From JBAYOE01 sp050950065 (GTDB lineage Bacteria > Spirochaetota > Spirochaetia > Sphaerochaetales > Sphaerochaetaceae): a DNA stretch of 64,000 bases. Below, piece after piece: positions 54,021 to 63,581 of this stretch. Position 1 is the first letter of the stretch. Every line of letters begins with the position of its first letter. The translations under genes were made by a program, and so were the position numbers. Under the pieces are notes generated by a model that did not search any database, was not told the origin of the DNA, and saw only the letters and a list, made by a program, of their open reading frames with translations. The stretch spans positions 1-64,000 of the forward strand of contig JBMNGX010000001.1 in NCBI GenBank assembly GCA_050950065.1, given 5' to 3'.

Positions 54021-55316
54021 ATGAGTTCATACGTAATCAACGGTGGAAAATCATTAGAGGGAACTATCTCAATTAGTGGTAACAAAAATGGGGCTTTAGC
54101 ATGTTTAGCTGCAACACTACTTAGTGATAACAGTGTTACTTTACACAACATCCCTAAAATTGAAGATGTGAAGGTGATGATAAAGCTTTTAGAATCTTTG
54201 GGCTCAGATGTCTTGTGGATAGCTGAAAATAGCGTAAAAGTTAAAACAAACTTAGACACAACTAAACAGATAATCCTTAATGATGCTCTAGTAGATGCTA
54301 TAAGAGCCTCTATACTCCTTTTAGGACCTTTAGTTAGTAGAGCTAATAAAGTTATTCTTCCTCCCCCTGGAGGCGATGTAATTGGCTTTAGAAGATTAGA
54401 TACCCATATTATTGCCCTTGAGGCTTTAGGAGCTAAGTGCACCGTCCAAGAGGATGGCTATTTAGTAGTTCAAAGAGAATCTTCTTTGAAAGGATCAAAA
54501 GTTTATTTAGATGAAACTAGCGTAACAGCAACAGAGAATGTTGTGATGGCTTCAGTTTTAGCTGAAGGGGTTTCAACTATTTTAAATAGTGCTAGTGAGC
54601 CCCATGTACAAGATCTGTGTAACTTACTAGTTGCCATGGGGGTAAAGATTGATGGGATAGGTTCTAACTTATTAACAGTTGAAGGAACCTCAAAACTAAA
54701 AGGGGCAACTTACACAATTGGTTCAGATTATATGGAGATGGGTTCATTCATTGGATTAGCTGCAGCAACCAACAGTGAATTTATTTTAAAGAATATTGAA
54801 AAAGATCACCTTCCAATGATTACTAAACCTTTTGAACGTTTAGGAATTGGGTGGAAACTTTTAGATAATTCAACATTGCTAGTCCCTAAAAATCAAAAGA
54901 GGGTTATCCAAAAAACTTTTAGTGGCCAAACCCATAAAATTGAGGATGCCCCTTGGCCAGGATTTCCAGCAGACTTATTGAGTATAATTACAGTCGTAGC
55001 AACCCAGATGGATGGGACAATTTTAATTCATGAGAAGATGTATGAAGCTAGGATGTTTTTCATCGATTGGCTAATAAGAATGGGAAGTGACATTATTCTT
55101 TGTGATCCTCATCGAGCTTTGGTAAATGGGCCTAAAAAGCTCCAAGGAATTGAATTAGCCAGTCCAGACATAAGAGCTGCTATGGCGCTAGTTATTGCTG
55201 CCCTAAGTGCCCAAGGCACCTCAACTATCCAAAATATTTACCAATTAGAACGTGGTTATGAAAACTTAGAACAAAAATTGGTAGGGGTAGGGGCTAATAT
55301 AACAAAAGAGGGTTAG
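54021..55316 (+). CDS. murA: UDP-N-acetylglucosamine 1-carboxyvinyltransferase with Asp at the fosfomycin site
   Basis: 431 residues. EPT-fold enzyme of the first step of peptidoglycan synthesis. Lys in SISGNKNGALACL, Asp in WPGFPADLL, and ERGYENLEQKL at the end are visible. Where most enzymes have the reactive Cys115 (PGGCTIG), this has PPPGGDVIGFRR with Asp119. This natural substitution gives fosfomycin insensitivity in Borrelia, Chlamydia and Mycobacterium. The ATG is 12 bases after TACCATTAGCTT; no strong ribosome binding site. Divergent from the kinase. Confidence 0.95.
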   Translation: MSSYVINGGKSLEGTISISGNKNGALACLAATLLSDNSVTLHNIPKIEDVKVMIKLLESLGSDVLWIAENSVKVKTNLDTTKQIILNDALVDAIRASILLLGPLVSRANKVILPPPGGDVIGFRRLDTHIIALEALGAKCTVQEDGYLVVQRESSLKGSKVYLDETSVTATENVVMASVLAEGVSTILNSASEPHVQDLCNLLVAMGVKIDGIGSNLLTVEGTSKLKGATYTIGSDYMEMGSFIGLAAATNSEFILKNIEKDHLPMITKPFERLGIGWKLLDNSTLLVPKNQKRVIQKTFSGQTHKIEDAPWPGFPADLLSIITVVATQMDGTILIHEKMYEARMFFIDWLIRMGSDIILCDPHRALVNGPKKLQGIELASPDIRAAMALVIAALSAQGTSTIQNIYQLERGYENLEQKLVGVGANITKEG

Positions 55317-55621
55317 TTTCTTATAATTAAGTAATTTAGTCATTTTAAGTGCACAAATTTAACAATAAAAATAACACTATTACACAACTTATCCACAACC
55401 TATTAGATTGGTAGGCAAAAAGGAGCTACCCCTTTAGCAATAGTATATTTGTTTAGAAAGATAAAAACAGTCTTTAAATGTAGTTTTAATTCATTATATT
55501 ATAAACAAATATATTAAAAAAGTTAGAAGTTTTTTTACCCTATAATTATATAAGAATTATAGGGTTCAATATAGGATAGAAAACTAAAAATAATACACAA
55601 GATTACACAGGTTATCCACAA
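55317..55621. other. AT-rich element flanked by direct repeats with perfect DnaA boxes (oriC-like or DnaA-titrating)
   Basis: 295 bases between convergent genes, no ORF. Two copies of ATTACACA-NN-TTATCCACAA (55379-55398 and 55602-55621; 18 of 20 identical) each hold the perfect DnaA box TTATCCACA. Between them lie long A/T tracts and a palindrome CCCTATAATT...AATTATAGGG (55537-55565). The second repeat overlaps the stop codon of the next gene. No promoter or terminator role is evident. Confidence 0.6.
55537..55565. repeat. 11-base-arm palindrome ACCCTATAATT / AATTATAGGGT
   Basis: Perfect arms with 7-base centre. Preceded by a T-run and so in the wrong order to be a plus-strand terminator; A-run follows on the minus strand. 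Lies within the AT-rich DnaA-box element. Confidence 0.7.
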
Positions 55622-56859
55622 GTAATTTTATTACAATTAAATGGTAATTCTGGCTCTGAAACTAAAGAATATAACTGCTCTGTTGTAGGTGTAAAAAGTG
55701 CACTCTCAGTAAGAATTTCTCTGAATGAGAGGTGTTTGACCTCACTAGGGGCAAAAACTGAAAGAAGATTGAGTTCTTTGAATAATTCTCTAACGTTGCC
55801 TGGCCAGCTGTAACTCATAACCATTTTGAAAGTCTCTTCATCCAAAGATCTGCTTTCGCCAATTTGGTTATAATAGTGTTCAATTAAAAGGGGAATATCC
55901 TCTTTATGTTTTCTTAAAGGGGGGAGGTTTATCACTACTTGGTTTATTCTATTGTACAAATCGTAGCGTAGACTCCCCTCTTTGACTAATTTTGTTAAGG
56001 GTATGTTAGAAGCTGTGATAAGGCGAAAATTTGAGCTGCTCATTGTAACGCTTCCTACTGGCCGAAATTGATAACTCTCTAAAAGACGTAGAAGCTTGCC
56101 TTGAACCTCTAAGGAGAGATCTTCAATCTCATCTAAAAACAAAATTCCTCCATTTGCTGCAGCAACTACCCCCTCTCTTTGTTCTTTAGCATCGGTAAAA
56201 GCTCCCTTAACATTTCCAAATAGATAGGTATCAGCCAAGGTTGTAGGAATTGCAGAGCAATTAACAGGGATAAAGGGACCTTTGTTTTGACAACTCATTT
56301 TTATAAGGTTTGCAACAACTTCTTTTCCAGTTCCACTTTCCCCATTGATATGAATTGAGTTAAAGTTGGGACTTACTTTTGCAATAACTTTTCTAACTAA
56401 AAACATTGCAGCAGATTTTCCCACTAAAGTTGTTTTATATAAGTCTTCAACTTTACAAAGACTTTGAAGGCTCTCTTTTTTTATATGTTCTATTAAAGCT
56501 AACCCTTTACCCATCTTCGCCAACGTTTCAACTAAAGATACAACTGAAAAAGGTTTATACAACAACCCTAAATCCCCCTCTATAAAAAGGGTACTCTCTA
56601 AGGAGTTATTTAGTTTGTTGGTTAATAAAATTTTTGAGCCTCGAACTTTGTAAGAGAGAAGAAGCTCTAAGATAGGGTAAAAACCCCCTCTCTCATTAAA
56701 GTTCTCATCAATTAAAAAAATTGGTTCAAAGTCATTTTTAATTTGTCCCATTAAATCTTTTAATCGATTGGGGGAGTTTATCCAGTTGCAACCATAAGTT
56801 AACTGTCTATCCAAAGAACCTTTTAATTTTCCATCTTTAGAAACTAGGTAGAGGGCCAT
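55612..56859 (-). CDS. Sigma-54-dependent activator with degenerate receiver domain
   Basis: About 415 residues from the ATG at 56859, preceded by GAGGAAAAGTG. Residues 1-130 resemble a response receiver (FLIDENFNERG, LLYKPF) but key acidic pocket residues are not clear, so phosphorylation is doubtful. The AAA+ domain has Walker A NGESGTGKEVVAN, the sigma-54 contact loop as GAFTDA rather than GAFTGA, Walker B ILFLDEIEDL and arginine-finger region YDLYNRI. The C-terminus is short (about 60 residues after WPGNVRE) and has no obvious Fis-type helix-turn-helix. Target genes are unknown. Confidence 0.8.
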   Translation of the reverse strand: MALYLVSKDGKLKGSLDRQLTYGCNWINSPNRLKDLMGQIKNDFEPIFLIDENFNERGGFYPILELLLSYKVRGSKILLTNKLNNSLESTLFIEGDLGLLYKPFSVVSLVETLAKMGKGLALIEHIKKESLQSLCKVEDLYKTTLVGKSAAMFLVRKVIAKVSPNFNSIHINGESGTGKEVVANLIKMSCQNKGPFIPVNCSAIPTTLADTYLFGNVKGAFTDAKEQREGVVAAANGGILFLDEIEDLSLEVQGKLLRLLESYQFRPVGSVTMSSSNFRLITASNIPLTKLVKEGSLRYDLYNRINQVVINLPPLRKHKEDIPLLIEHYYNQIGESRSLDEETFKMVMSYSWPGNVRELFKELNLLSVFAPSEVKHLSFREILTESALFTPTTEQLYSLVSEPELPFNCNKITCG

Positions 56860-56924
56860 CACTTTTCCTCGTGCACATGTTAGTAATTTGTGAAGGTTAT
56901 TTAATTTTAAAGTGATTTTGGATA

Positions 56925-56960
56925 ATAAGGAATGTCCCACATATGGGACACTTTCCTTAT
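56925..56960. repeat. Long inverted repeat overlapping the ctpA stop codon
   Basis: ATAAGGAA-TGTCCCA-CATA-TGGGACA-CT-TTCCTTAT: 15 paired bases with a 2-base bulge, and no T-run afterwards. It lies between the protease gene end and the sigma-54 activator promoter area, and may act as an mRNA 3' stem or an operator. Confidence 0.7.
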
Positions 56961-58393
56961 TGTCCCTCTTTTAAAAACTTAAGGGCTCGATTTAAAGTTA
57001 GATCGTATTGGGGATCTGCAATAGGGCGATCTTCTAAACTGATTTTAGCCAAGAACTCACGTCTTAAGACCAAACGATAAATGTCATCATCTAAAGGTTT
57101 CTCTTCTCCAATATTTTCATCTATGAAACTTCTTACTGCCTCTTCTGTGAAAACTTCATTCTCTTCAAGGAATTTATCAATAAGACCACTGTTTAAGAAG
57201 TCTAAGTAGTCGTCCATTTGATCAACATCAACATGAGGCTCATTAACTTCAATATCGACACTAATACCAATTTTATGGATATCATCTCCATTTGGAGTTA
57301 AGTATTGGCTTGTTGTTACTGTATAAAAACCATCTCCAAAGGGGGATACTATTTGAATTAAGCCCTTTCCAAAGGTAGTTGAGCCTATTAAAGTCGCTCT
57401 CTTATTATCTTTTAAGGCACCTGAAAGGATCTCTGAAGAGGAGGCTGAGCCTTTGTTAACTAAGGTAACCATTGGCAAATCTGTTGGAATAAGAGTTTGA
57501 GCAGATGAGGTGTAAACTCTATTGGAGTGCTCATTTTTGCTGTGAACTTGAACTATAACCTGATCTTTTAAGAACATGTCGGCAATGTTTAAAGTAGATT
57601 CAACAATGCCACCTGGGTTCTCTCTTAAATCTAATATAAGGGCACTCATCCCTTTTTTAAGAGCGTCTGATAACTCTTTTTGAACTTGCTCGGCAGTCTT
57701 TGTTGTAAATTGAGTAATTCTTAAATAGAAGATACCATCCTCAATCCAATCTACTGAGACAGTTGGAACACTAACAATCTTTCTAATAACAGTAACATCA
57801 AAGGTGTTATCCCCTCGAACAACAGTTAAAACTACTGGAGTGTCGGGTTGCCCTTTTAAAGCTTTAGAGGCATCGGTAGCTTCCCAGTCATCAACAGCCT
57901 CTCCATCAATATGGCTAACTAAATCACCAGATCTTAATCCTGCACTTTCAGCAGGGGAGCCTGGAAAGACACTACTGATGTTCACCATGTAAGTAGAGGG
58001 TTTACTAAAATCGCGGTACTCCAAATAGTTTTTAGAGATGTAAGCGCCAATACCTGCATAGATACCGGTAGTATCCTCATTAAAATCTGAAGCTTCTTGA
58101 CTAACGATATAAGCAGAATACTCATCTTTTAGACCAGTAAAGAGTCCTTTAGCCATACTCTCATAAACCTCTTTATGATCTATATCAAAAAGGAAGTCCC
58201 GATCTACCAAACGGTATAGTAGCTCAAGTTTTTGCATATTTTGAGCAATCTCATCTTTACTATAAGAGGTGGAGTTAGGAGATCCTGTTAAAAATGCTGG
58301 TAGCATTCTTTCATCAATTCCAGTTGCTGTAGCAGCTTGACCAACTAACAAGATCAAAACAACTACCAATATGATGGTATTTAGCTTTTTCAT
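56957..58393 (-). CDS. ctpA: C-terminal processing peptidase (S41 family)
   Basis: 478 residues. Signal/anchor segment (LNTIILVVVLILLVGQAATA), PDZ domain around residues 120-200 (GIGAYISKNYLEY, SPAESAGLRSGD), then the S41 protease with RENPGGIVES, catalytic Ser in KGSASSSEILSGAL and Lys in TFGKGLIQ. Cuts exported or membrane proteins near their C-termini in the periplasm. TATACT lies 10 bases before the start as a possible -10. Runs toward the sigma-54 activator on the same strand. Confidence 0.93.
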   Translation of the reverse strand: MKKLNTIILVVVLILLVGQAATATGIDERMLPAFLTGSPNSTSYSKDEIAQNMQKLELLYRLVDRDFLFDIDHKEVYESMAKGLFTGLKDEYSAYIVSQEASDFNEDTTGIYAGIGAYISKNYLEYRDFSKPSTYMVNISSVFPGSPAESAGLRSGDLVSHIDGEAVDDWEATDASKALKGQPDTPVVLTVVRGDNTFDVTVIRKIVSVPTVSVDWIEDGIFYLRITQFTTKTAEQVQKELSDALKKGMSALILDLRENPGGIVESTLNIADMFLKDQVIVQVHSKNEHSNRVYTSSAQTLIPTDLPMVTLVNKGSASSSEILSGALKDNKRATLIGSTTFGKGLIQIVSPFGDGFYTVTTSQYLTPNGDDIHKIGISVDIEVNEPHVDVDQMDDYLDFLNSGLIDKFLEENEVFTEEAVRSFIDENIGEEKPLDDDIYRLVLRREFLAKISLEDRPIADPQYDLTLNRALKFLKEGQ

Positions 58394-58473
58394 ACCTTTA
58401 GTATAATTGATTTAAATAGTTGCGACCACACAGCAGTGTTGACCATCACGAAATCTAGACGTAAACTTCTTTA

Positions 58474-59412
58474 ATGCTACACTATATAGACTATCCATCA
58501 TGGATTTCACCAACAATTTTTAAAAGCTTACCAATACGTTGGTATAGCATGATGTATTTAGTTGCCTTTGGAATAACGTTCCTTTTATTTGTTTACCAAA
58601 GAAACAAAGGTTTAATTAAAATCTCCAATGATGATATTTCTACCCTCTTTTTATTTGCAATTGGGGGACTAATTATTGGAGCTCGCCTCTTTTCTGCCCT
58701 ATTTTATGAGGGTTCTAGTTATTACTGGACTCACCCTCATTTAATATTTTGGCCTTTTTACAATGGACAATTTGTTGGGCTACCGGGGATGAGCTACCAT
58801 GGAGGGTTAATCGGGGCTGTAGTGGGAACTCTAATTTTCACCCGTCGTTATAAATTTTCCTTTTTTGAAGTTAGTGATGTTTTAGTTAGTGGAATTCCAC
58901 TAGGCTACACCTTTGGAAGATTGGGCAACTTTATAAACGGAGAGTTATGGGGAAGAGTCACCAGTGCAAAGTGGGGGATAGTGTTTCCCGATGCACCCTC
59001 TTTTTCTACCAGTTACACCTGGGTAAAAGAGATTGCATCTAAAGTGGGAATGGAAATTGCCAACACCCCTTTAATTAATCTACCACGCCACCCATCACAA
59101 CTTTATGAAGCTGCTTTTGAGGGAGTTATCTTGTGGTTGTTCATTTGGTTTATTATAAAACCAAGACAAAAGTTTAAAGGCTTTATTTTAGGTTGGTATT
59201 TAATTGGATATGGGGCAGTTCGTTATGTGATTGAGTATTTTAGAGAACCCGATGCAGCTCTTGGATTTATAATAAAAGGGGCAAATAGCGAACCTGCAGC
59301 TCTATTTCTCTCCCCATTAAATATCTCAATGGGACAAATATTTTGTTTATTGATGATAGTAGGTGGAGTATTACTTTTAGTTATTAGAAAGAGGCTAAGT
59401 AATGAACAGTAG
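58474..59412 (+). CDS. lgt: Prolipoprotein diacylglyceryl transferase
   Basis: 312 residues with seven membrane segments. Signature GRLGNFINGELWGRVT and the His/Tyr blocks SYHGGLIGAV and LPRHPSQLYEAAFEG are present. Adds diacylglycerol to the Cys of lipoproteins, the first step of lipoprotein maturation. The end overlaps the next gene by 11 bases. Divergent from ctpA. Confidence 0.95.
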   Translation: MLHYIDYPSWISPTIFKSLPIRWYSMMYLVAFGITFLLFVYQRNKGLIKISNDDISTLFLFAIGGLIIGARLFSALFYEGSSYYWTHPHLIFWPFYNGQFVGLPGMSYHGGLIGAVVGTLIFTRRYKFSFFEVSDVLVSGIPLGYTFGRLGNFINGELWGRVTSAKWGIVFPDAPSFSTSYTWVKEIASKVGMEIANTPLINLPRHPSQLYEAAFEGVILWLFIWFIIKPRQKFKGFILGWYLIGYGAVRYVIEYFREPDAALGFIIKGANSEPAALFLSPLNISMGQIFCLLMIVGGVLLLVIRKRLSNEQ

Positions 59413-61165
59413 TGTAGATCAAAAATTAGCTCTATTAAGAGACCAGATGAAAAAGGCAAATGTAGATGCCTACATTGTTAGTGGAAATGACCCTCACTCT
59501 AGTGAATATGTTGCCCCCTACTACCAAAGCAGAATTTACCTAAGTCAATTTAGTGGCTCTGCAGGATCAATAGTTGTCACTAAAGATAAGGCCCTTTTAT
59601 GGGTAGATTCCCGTTATTACATCCAAGGTGCAAAAGAGATTGAAGGTAGCGAGTTTATCTTAATGAAACTTGGTAGTGATGGTGTTCTAGATCCCAATAA
59701 GTGGCTTGCTAAAGAACTAAAAGGTAAAAAAGTTGGCATAAATGGTAATATTACGCCATTAAATGATTATAACCTGATGACTAAGGCCTTTGAACAATCA
59801 GAGATTGAAATTGTTGATGTTAAAGATTTGTTTGAAGATATTTGGGAAAATAGGCCAGATATTCCAAACAATAAAATAAAGGTTCTTGAAGATCGTATTG
59901 CAGGACTTTCAGCTATTGAAAAGATTGGAAAAATAAGAGAAGAGTTGAAAGTAAGAGATGCTAACAAAACCATTATCTCCTCTTTAGATGATATTGCTTG
60001 GACACTAAATCTTAGAGGTGATGATGTTAAACACAACCGCCTCTTTTTCAGTTACCTTGTCCTCTCTTTAGAAAGAGTTGATTTATTTGTGTACGATTTA
60101 AGTATTAAAGATCAATTAGATAACGTAATAAATGTTCATCCCTACTCATCTTTTTTTGATTTCATAAAAAAAGAGATCAATGAAAAAGATACTATTTATT
60201 ACAGCCCTGCTAAAACTACAGTTGCTTTAAAAAATAGCATTAACTCAAAAGCTAAACTAATTGAAGGAGTTGATATCACAACGCACTTAAAAGCAGCTAA
60301 AAACCAAAAAGAGATTGATGGGATGAGAAAAGCCCATCTATACGATGGAATTGCTGTAATAAAACTGTTAGCCCATTTAGAAAACTCAAACGAACAATTT
60401 AGTGAATTATCCATTGCCGATAAATTAGAAGAGTTTAGAAAAGAATCTCCCGATTACTTAGAGAACTCTTTTAGCCCTATTGCAGGGTTTAAAGAACATG
60501 GAGCACTAGCACACTACAGTGCAACTGATCAAAGCTCATACGATTTAGTGGGTGATGGGTTATTAGTTTTAGACAGTGGGGGACAATATAAAAGTGGAAC
60601 AACAGATATAACTAGAACCCTTTTGTTTGGGCAACCAACAGATCAGATGAAAATTGATTACACCTTGGTGTTAAAGGGAAATTTAGCTTTAACCAACCAA
60701 CAGTTTCCTAAAGGGACATACGGTTACCAATTAGATATCTTAGCCCGCCAATACTTGTGGCAAATGGGACTAAATTATGGTCATGGAACAGGTCATGGCG
60801 TTGGGTTTTGTTTAAACGTCCATGAAGGGCCTCAAAATATCTCCCCTAGGGCTGTTGAAGAGCCTTTAGTTGAGGGGATGGTTTTATCAAATGAGCCAGG
60901 ATTGTACAAAGAGGGGCGTTATGGGATTAGGTTGGAAAACCTAATAGTTGTCCAAAAGTCTGAAAGTGGAGAGTTTGGAGATTTTTACCAATTTGAAGTC
61001 TTAACTATAGCTCCATTTGAACGGAAACTAATTGATAAAAGCTTGTTAACCGATGGTGAAATAGCAATGGTCGATAACTACCATAGTTGGGTATATTCAT
61101 TAGTGAAAGATTTAGTAGATAATGATGTTAAAAAGTGGCTTGAAGAGGCAACTAGCAAGCTTTAA
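59402..61165 (+). CDS. Xaa-Pro aminopeptidase (large M24B type)
   Basis: 587 residues, a three-domain enzyme like eukaryotic APP1 rather than the 440-residue E. coli PepP. Two creatinase-like N-terminal domains (AYIVSGNDPHSSEY; WVDSRYYIQGAKEI) are followed by the pita-bread fold. Metal ligands: Asp in LVLDSGGQY and TTDITRTLLF, His in GTGHGVGF, Glu in SNEPGLYKEG and RLENLIVV. Cuts N-terminal residues before proline in the cytoplasm. Start overlaps lgt, with TAAGT as weak binding site. Confidence 0.93.
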   Translation: MNSSVDQKLALLRDQMKKANVDAYIVSGNDPHSSEYVAPYYQSRIYLSQFSGSAGSIVVTKDKALLWVDSRYYIQGAKEIEGSEFILMKLGSDGVLDPNKWLAKELKGKKVGINGNITPLNDYNLMTKAFEQSEIEIVDVKDLFEDIWENRPDIPNNKIKVLEDRIAGLSAIEKIGKIREELKVRDANKTIISSLDDIAWTLNLRGDDVKHNRLFFSYLVLSLERVDLFVYDLSIKDQLDNVINVHPYSSFFDFIKKEINEKDTIYYSPAKTTVALKNSINSKAKLIEGVDITTHLKAAKNQKEIDGMRKAHLYDGIAVIKLLAHLENSNEQFSELSIADKLEEFRKESPDYLENSFSPIAGFKEHGALAHYSATDQSSYDLVGDGLLVLDSGGQYKSGTTDITRTLLFGQPTDQMKIDYTLVLKGNLALTNQQFPKGTYGYQLDILARQYLWQMGLNYGHGTGHGVGFCLNVHEGPQNISPRAVEEPLVEGMVLSNEPGLYKEGRYGIRLENLIVVQKSESGEFGDFYQFEVLTIAPFERKLIDKSLLTDGEIAMVDNYHSWVYSLVKDLVDNDVKKWLEEATSKL

Positions 61166-61172
61166 GGAGAAA

Positions 61173-62822
61173 ATGATGGTAGAGCCATTGAAAAAGAAAT
61201 ATTCGATTAAAAGAGATGGACCAGTTGTATTGGTAATAATGGATGGAGTTGGTTTTGGAAAATATAAAGAGGGGGATGGAGTTGCTCAAGCAAGGACAGA
61301 TACTTTAGATGCCCTTTATAAAATAGCTCCTTGGACAAAACTAAAAGCACATGGAACAGCCGTTGGTCTTCCTAGTGATGAAGATATGGGAAACAGTGAA
61401 GTTGGTCACAACGCAATTGGGTGTGGAAGGGTCTTTGCCCAAGGGGCAAAACTTGTTAACACCTCAATTGAGAAAGGGGAACTTTTCAAAGGAGAAACTT
61501 GGAATAAGTTAGTTAAAAATGTTAACGACAATGAAACTACCTTACATTTTATAGGACTCCTTTCTGATGGGAATGTTCACTCCCATATTAACCACCTCAA
61601 AAAAATGATTGAGGTAGCTAAAGAGAACGACGTAAAAAAAGTAAGAGTTCATGCCCTTTTAGATGGGCGAGATGTTGGAGAACTTAGTGCTTTAGAGTAC
61701 TTTCAACCTTTCGAACAATTTTTAGAGAATTTAAACGACGATAACTTTGATGCAAGAATTGCCAGTGGTGGGGGACGAATGGTTATAACCATGGATCGCT
61801 ACAACGCCAACTGGGATATGGTTCGTAAAGGGTGGGAGACCCACGTTTTAGGAGAGGGAAGATTATTTGATTCAACAACTGAGGCAATTGAGACTTTAAG
61901 AAAAGAGAGTAAAGCAATTGATCAAGACCTTCCCCCTTTTGTTATTGGAGCGAATGGAAAACCTATTGGAACAATTGAAGATAATGATAGTGTAATCTTT
62001 TTTAACTTCAGAGGAGATCGTGCTTTAGAACTCACTAAAGCTTTTGAAGCTGACGAGCTTACTGAATTTGATCGTAAGCGCCATCCAAAAGTGGAATATG
62101 CTGGGATGATGGAGTATGATGGAGATCTACACGTTCCAAAGCAATACTTAGTATCACCACCGGCTATCGATCGAACAATGGCTGAATACTTAGTAGCTTC
62201 AAATGTTTCTCAATATTCAATTAGTGAAACTCAAAAGTATGGACATGTAACTTACTTTTTTAACGGAAACAGAACTGGCAAATTTAGTGAAGAGCTAGAG
62301 ACTTACGTGGAAATTCCTTCCGATATAGTTCCCTTTGAGCAACGCCCTTGGATGAAAAGTGCTGAGATAACAGACAGTGTTATTGAGGCAATTAAAAGTG
62401 GTAAATACCAATTCATTAAACTAAATTATCCAAATGGAGACATGGTTGGGCATACAGGGAATATGCAAGCAGTAATTTGTTCAATGGAGGCGATGGATAT
62501 TCAACTAAGAAGATTGAAAGCTGCCATTGAAGAGGTTGGTGGAATTTTAATTTTAACAGCCGATCATGGTAATGCCGATGATATGGTAGAACACGATAAA
62601 AATGGGAAACCAAAAACTAAAGAGGATGGCTCTTATCAATCAAAGACAGCCCACTCTTTAAACCCAGTTCCCTTTATCATTTATGACCCCAACTACAACA
62701 ATGAATACTCGCTAACATTTAACAAAGAGTTGGGAATTAGTTCAATAGCAGCGACATGTTTTAACTTGATGGGTTTTGAAGAGCCCTCTTTCTACGACAA
62801 GCCTATTATTAATATGAATTAG
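61173..62822 (+). CDS. gpmI: 2,3-bisphosphoglycerate-independent phosphoglycerate mutase
   Basis: 549 residues from the ATG at 61173, five bases after AAGGAG, not the earlier frame start. Two-domain manganese enzyme. Asp in IMDGVGFG, catalytic Ser in DMGNSEVGHNAIGCGR, GRDVGEL, GGGRMVITMDRY, and metal ligands in ADHGNADDMV. Interconverts 2- and 3-phosphoglycerate in glycolysis. Follows the peptidase with a 7-base gap; end overlaps the convergent membrane gene by 4 bases. Confidence 0.95.
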   Translation: MMVEPLKKKYSIKRDGPVVLVIMDGVGFGKYKEGDGVAQARTDTLDALYKIAPWTKLKAHGTAVGLPSDEDMGNSEVGHNAIGCGRVFAQGAKLVNTSIEKGELFKGETWNKLVKNVNDNETTLHFIGLLSDGNVHSHINHLKKMIEVAKENDVKKVRVHALLDGRDVGELSALEYFQPFEQFLENLNDDNFDARIASGGGRMVITMDRYNANWDMVRKGWETHVLGEGRLFDSTTEAIETLRKESKAIDQDLPPFVIGANGKPIGTIEDNDSVIFFNFRGDRALELTKAFEADELTEFDRKRHPKVEYAGMMEYDGDLHVPKQYLVSPPAIDRTMAEYLVASNVSQYSISETQKYGHVTYFFNGNRTGKFSEELETYVEIPSDIVPFEQRPWMKSAEITDSVIEAIKSGKYQFIKLNYPNGDMVGHTGNMQAVICSMEAMDIQLRRLKAAIEEVGGILILTADHGNADDMVEHDKNGKPKTKEDGSYQSKTAHSLNPVPFIIYDPNYNNEYSLTFNKELGISSIAATCFNLMGFEEPSFYDKPIINMN

Positions 62823-63577
62823 GTGTAGTATTGGGTAAACTTTGTGTTGGGGATAGATAAAATTATTCCCAATGCAAAGACCACAATTGCGACCCAACTT
62901 AAAACTAAAGTAGTTGCTAAAATATAAATAACATTTGCTAGAACTATCGCAATAAAGCTAATTAGACGTAAAAGACTTTGACGTGATGGTTCTCTTAAGT
63001 ATAAGAAGACAAATGTCAATAAAGCTATCACCCCGAGCCCTACAGGCACTAATAAGAACTTGTTGATAGGAAACCATAAATGTGGTTGGGTTGGATTTAA
63101 AGCAACAGAGAGGGGAACCATTTTAGCAATTAAAATGGAACTTAGGAAAGTTAAAAAAAGGTAAGGGGCCAACCTCCCTTTATTAATTCCAACATGAAAT
63201 AATCCAATTAGAATTGGCATGATAGATGAGAAAGCTAAGGCAAAGGTGTAAAACTTACCAATTAAGGAAAAGGGTAAAATCGTTGTTGAAGTAGCAACTG
63301 CAAAAGAGGCTAAAGTGAAAACATTTAAAAGTGTTAATGAGAGAAAATAGGGTGGTAACAACATTCGATCAATTTCATTTCTTGAATTACTTGAGAGTCT
63401 TAAAGCGGGAATAGAGCCAATAAAAGTTAAAAATAGGTGAACAATAACAACAACTATTGGATTTAGAGGAAAGGCGTTGGGATTAGCTAAATAGGGTATA
63501 AAAGATAAAAGCCCCATTAGAAAAACTAATGAGGCTTGTATCAACAGAAAAGGAACTTTTAAAAAAGTGGTTCTCAT
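62819..63577 (-). CDS. Unknown integral membrane protein
   Basis: 252 residues with seven or eight hydrophobic segments (LIQASLVFLMGLLSFIPYL, VVIVHLFLTFIGSIPALRL, YFLSLTLLNVFTLASFAVAT, LLVPVGLGVIALLTFVFLYL). No motif recognised. On the minus strand 4 bases after the symporter stop, suggesting one operon. Could be an accessory or co-transported subunit. Length and frame are clean. Confidence 0.6.
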   Translation of the reverse strand: MRTTFLKVPFLLIQASLVFLMGLLSFIPYLANPNAFPLNPIVVVIVHLFLTFIGSIPALRLSSNSRNEIDRMLLPPYFLSLTLLNVFTLASFAVATSTTILPFSLIGKFYTFALAFSSIMPILIGLFHVGINKGRLAPYLFLTFLSSILIAKMVPLSVALNPTQPHLWFPINKFLLVPVGLGVIALLTFVFLYLREPSRQSLLRLISFIAIVLANVIYILATTLVLSWVAIVVFALGIILSIPNTKFTQYYT

Positions 63578-63581
63578 CTAC

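Noticed and set aside
55537..55565. Terminator at the palindrome after murA
   Set aside because: The T-run precedes the stem on the plus strand and an A-run follows it on the minus strand.
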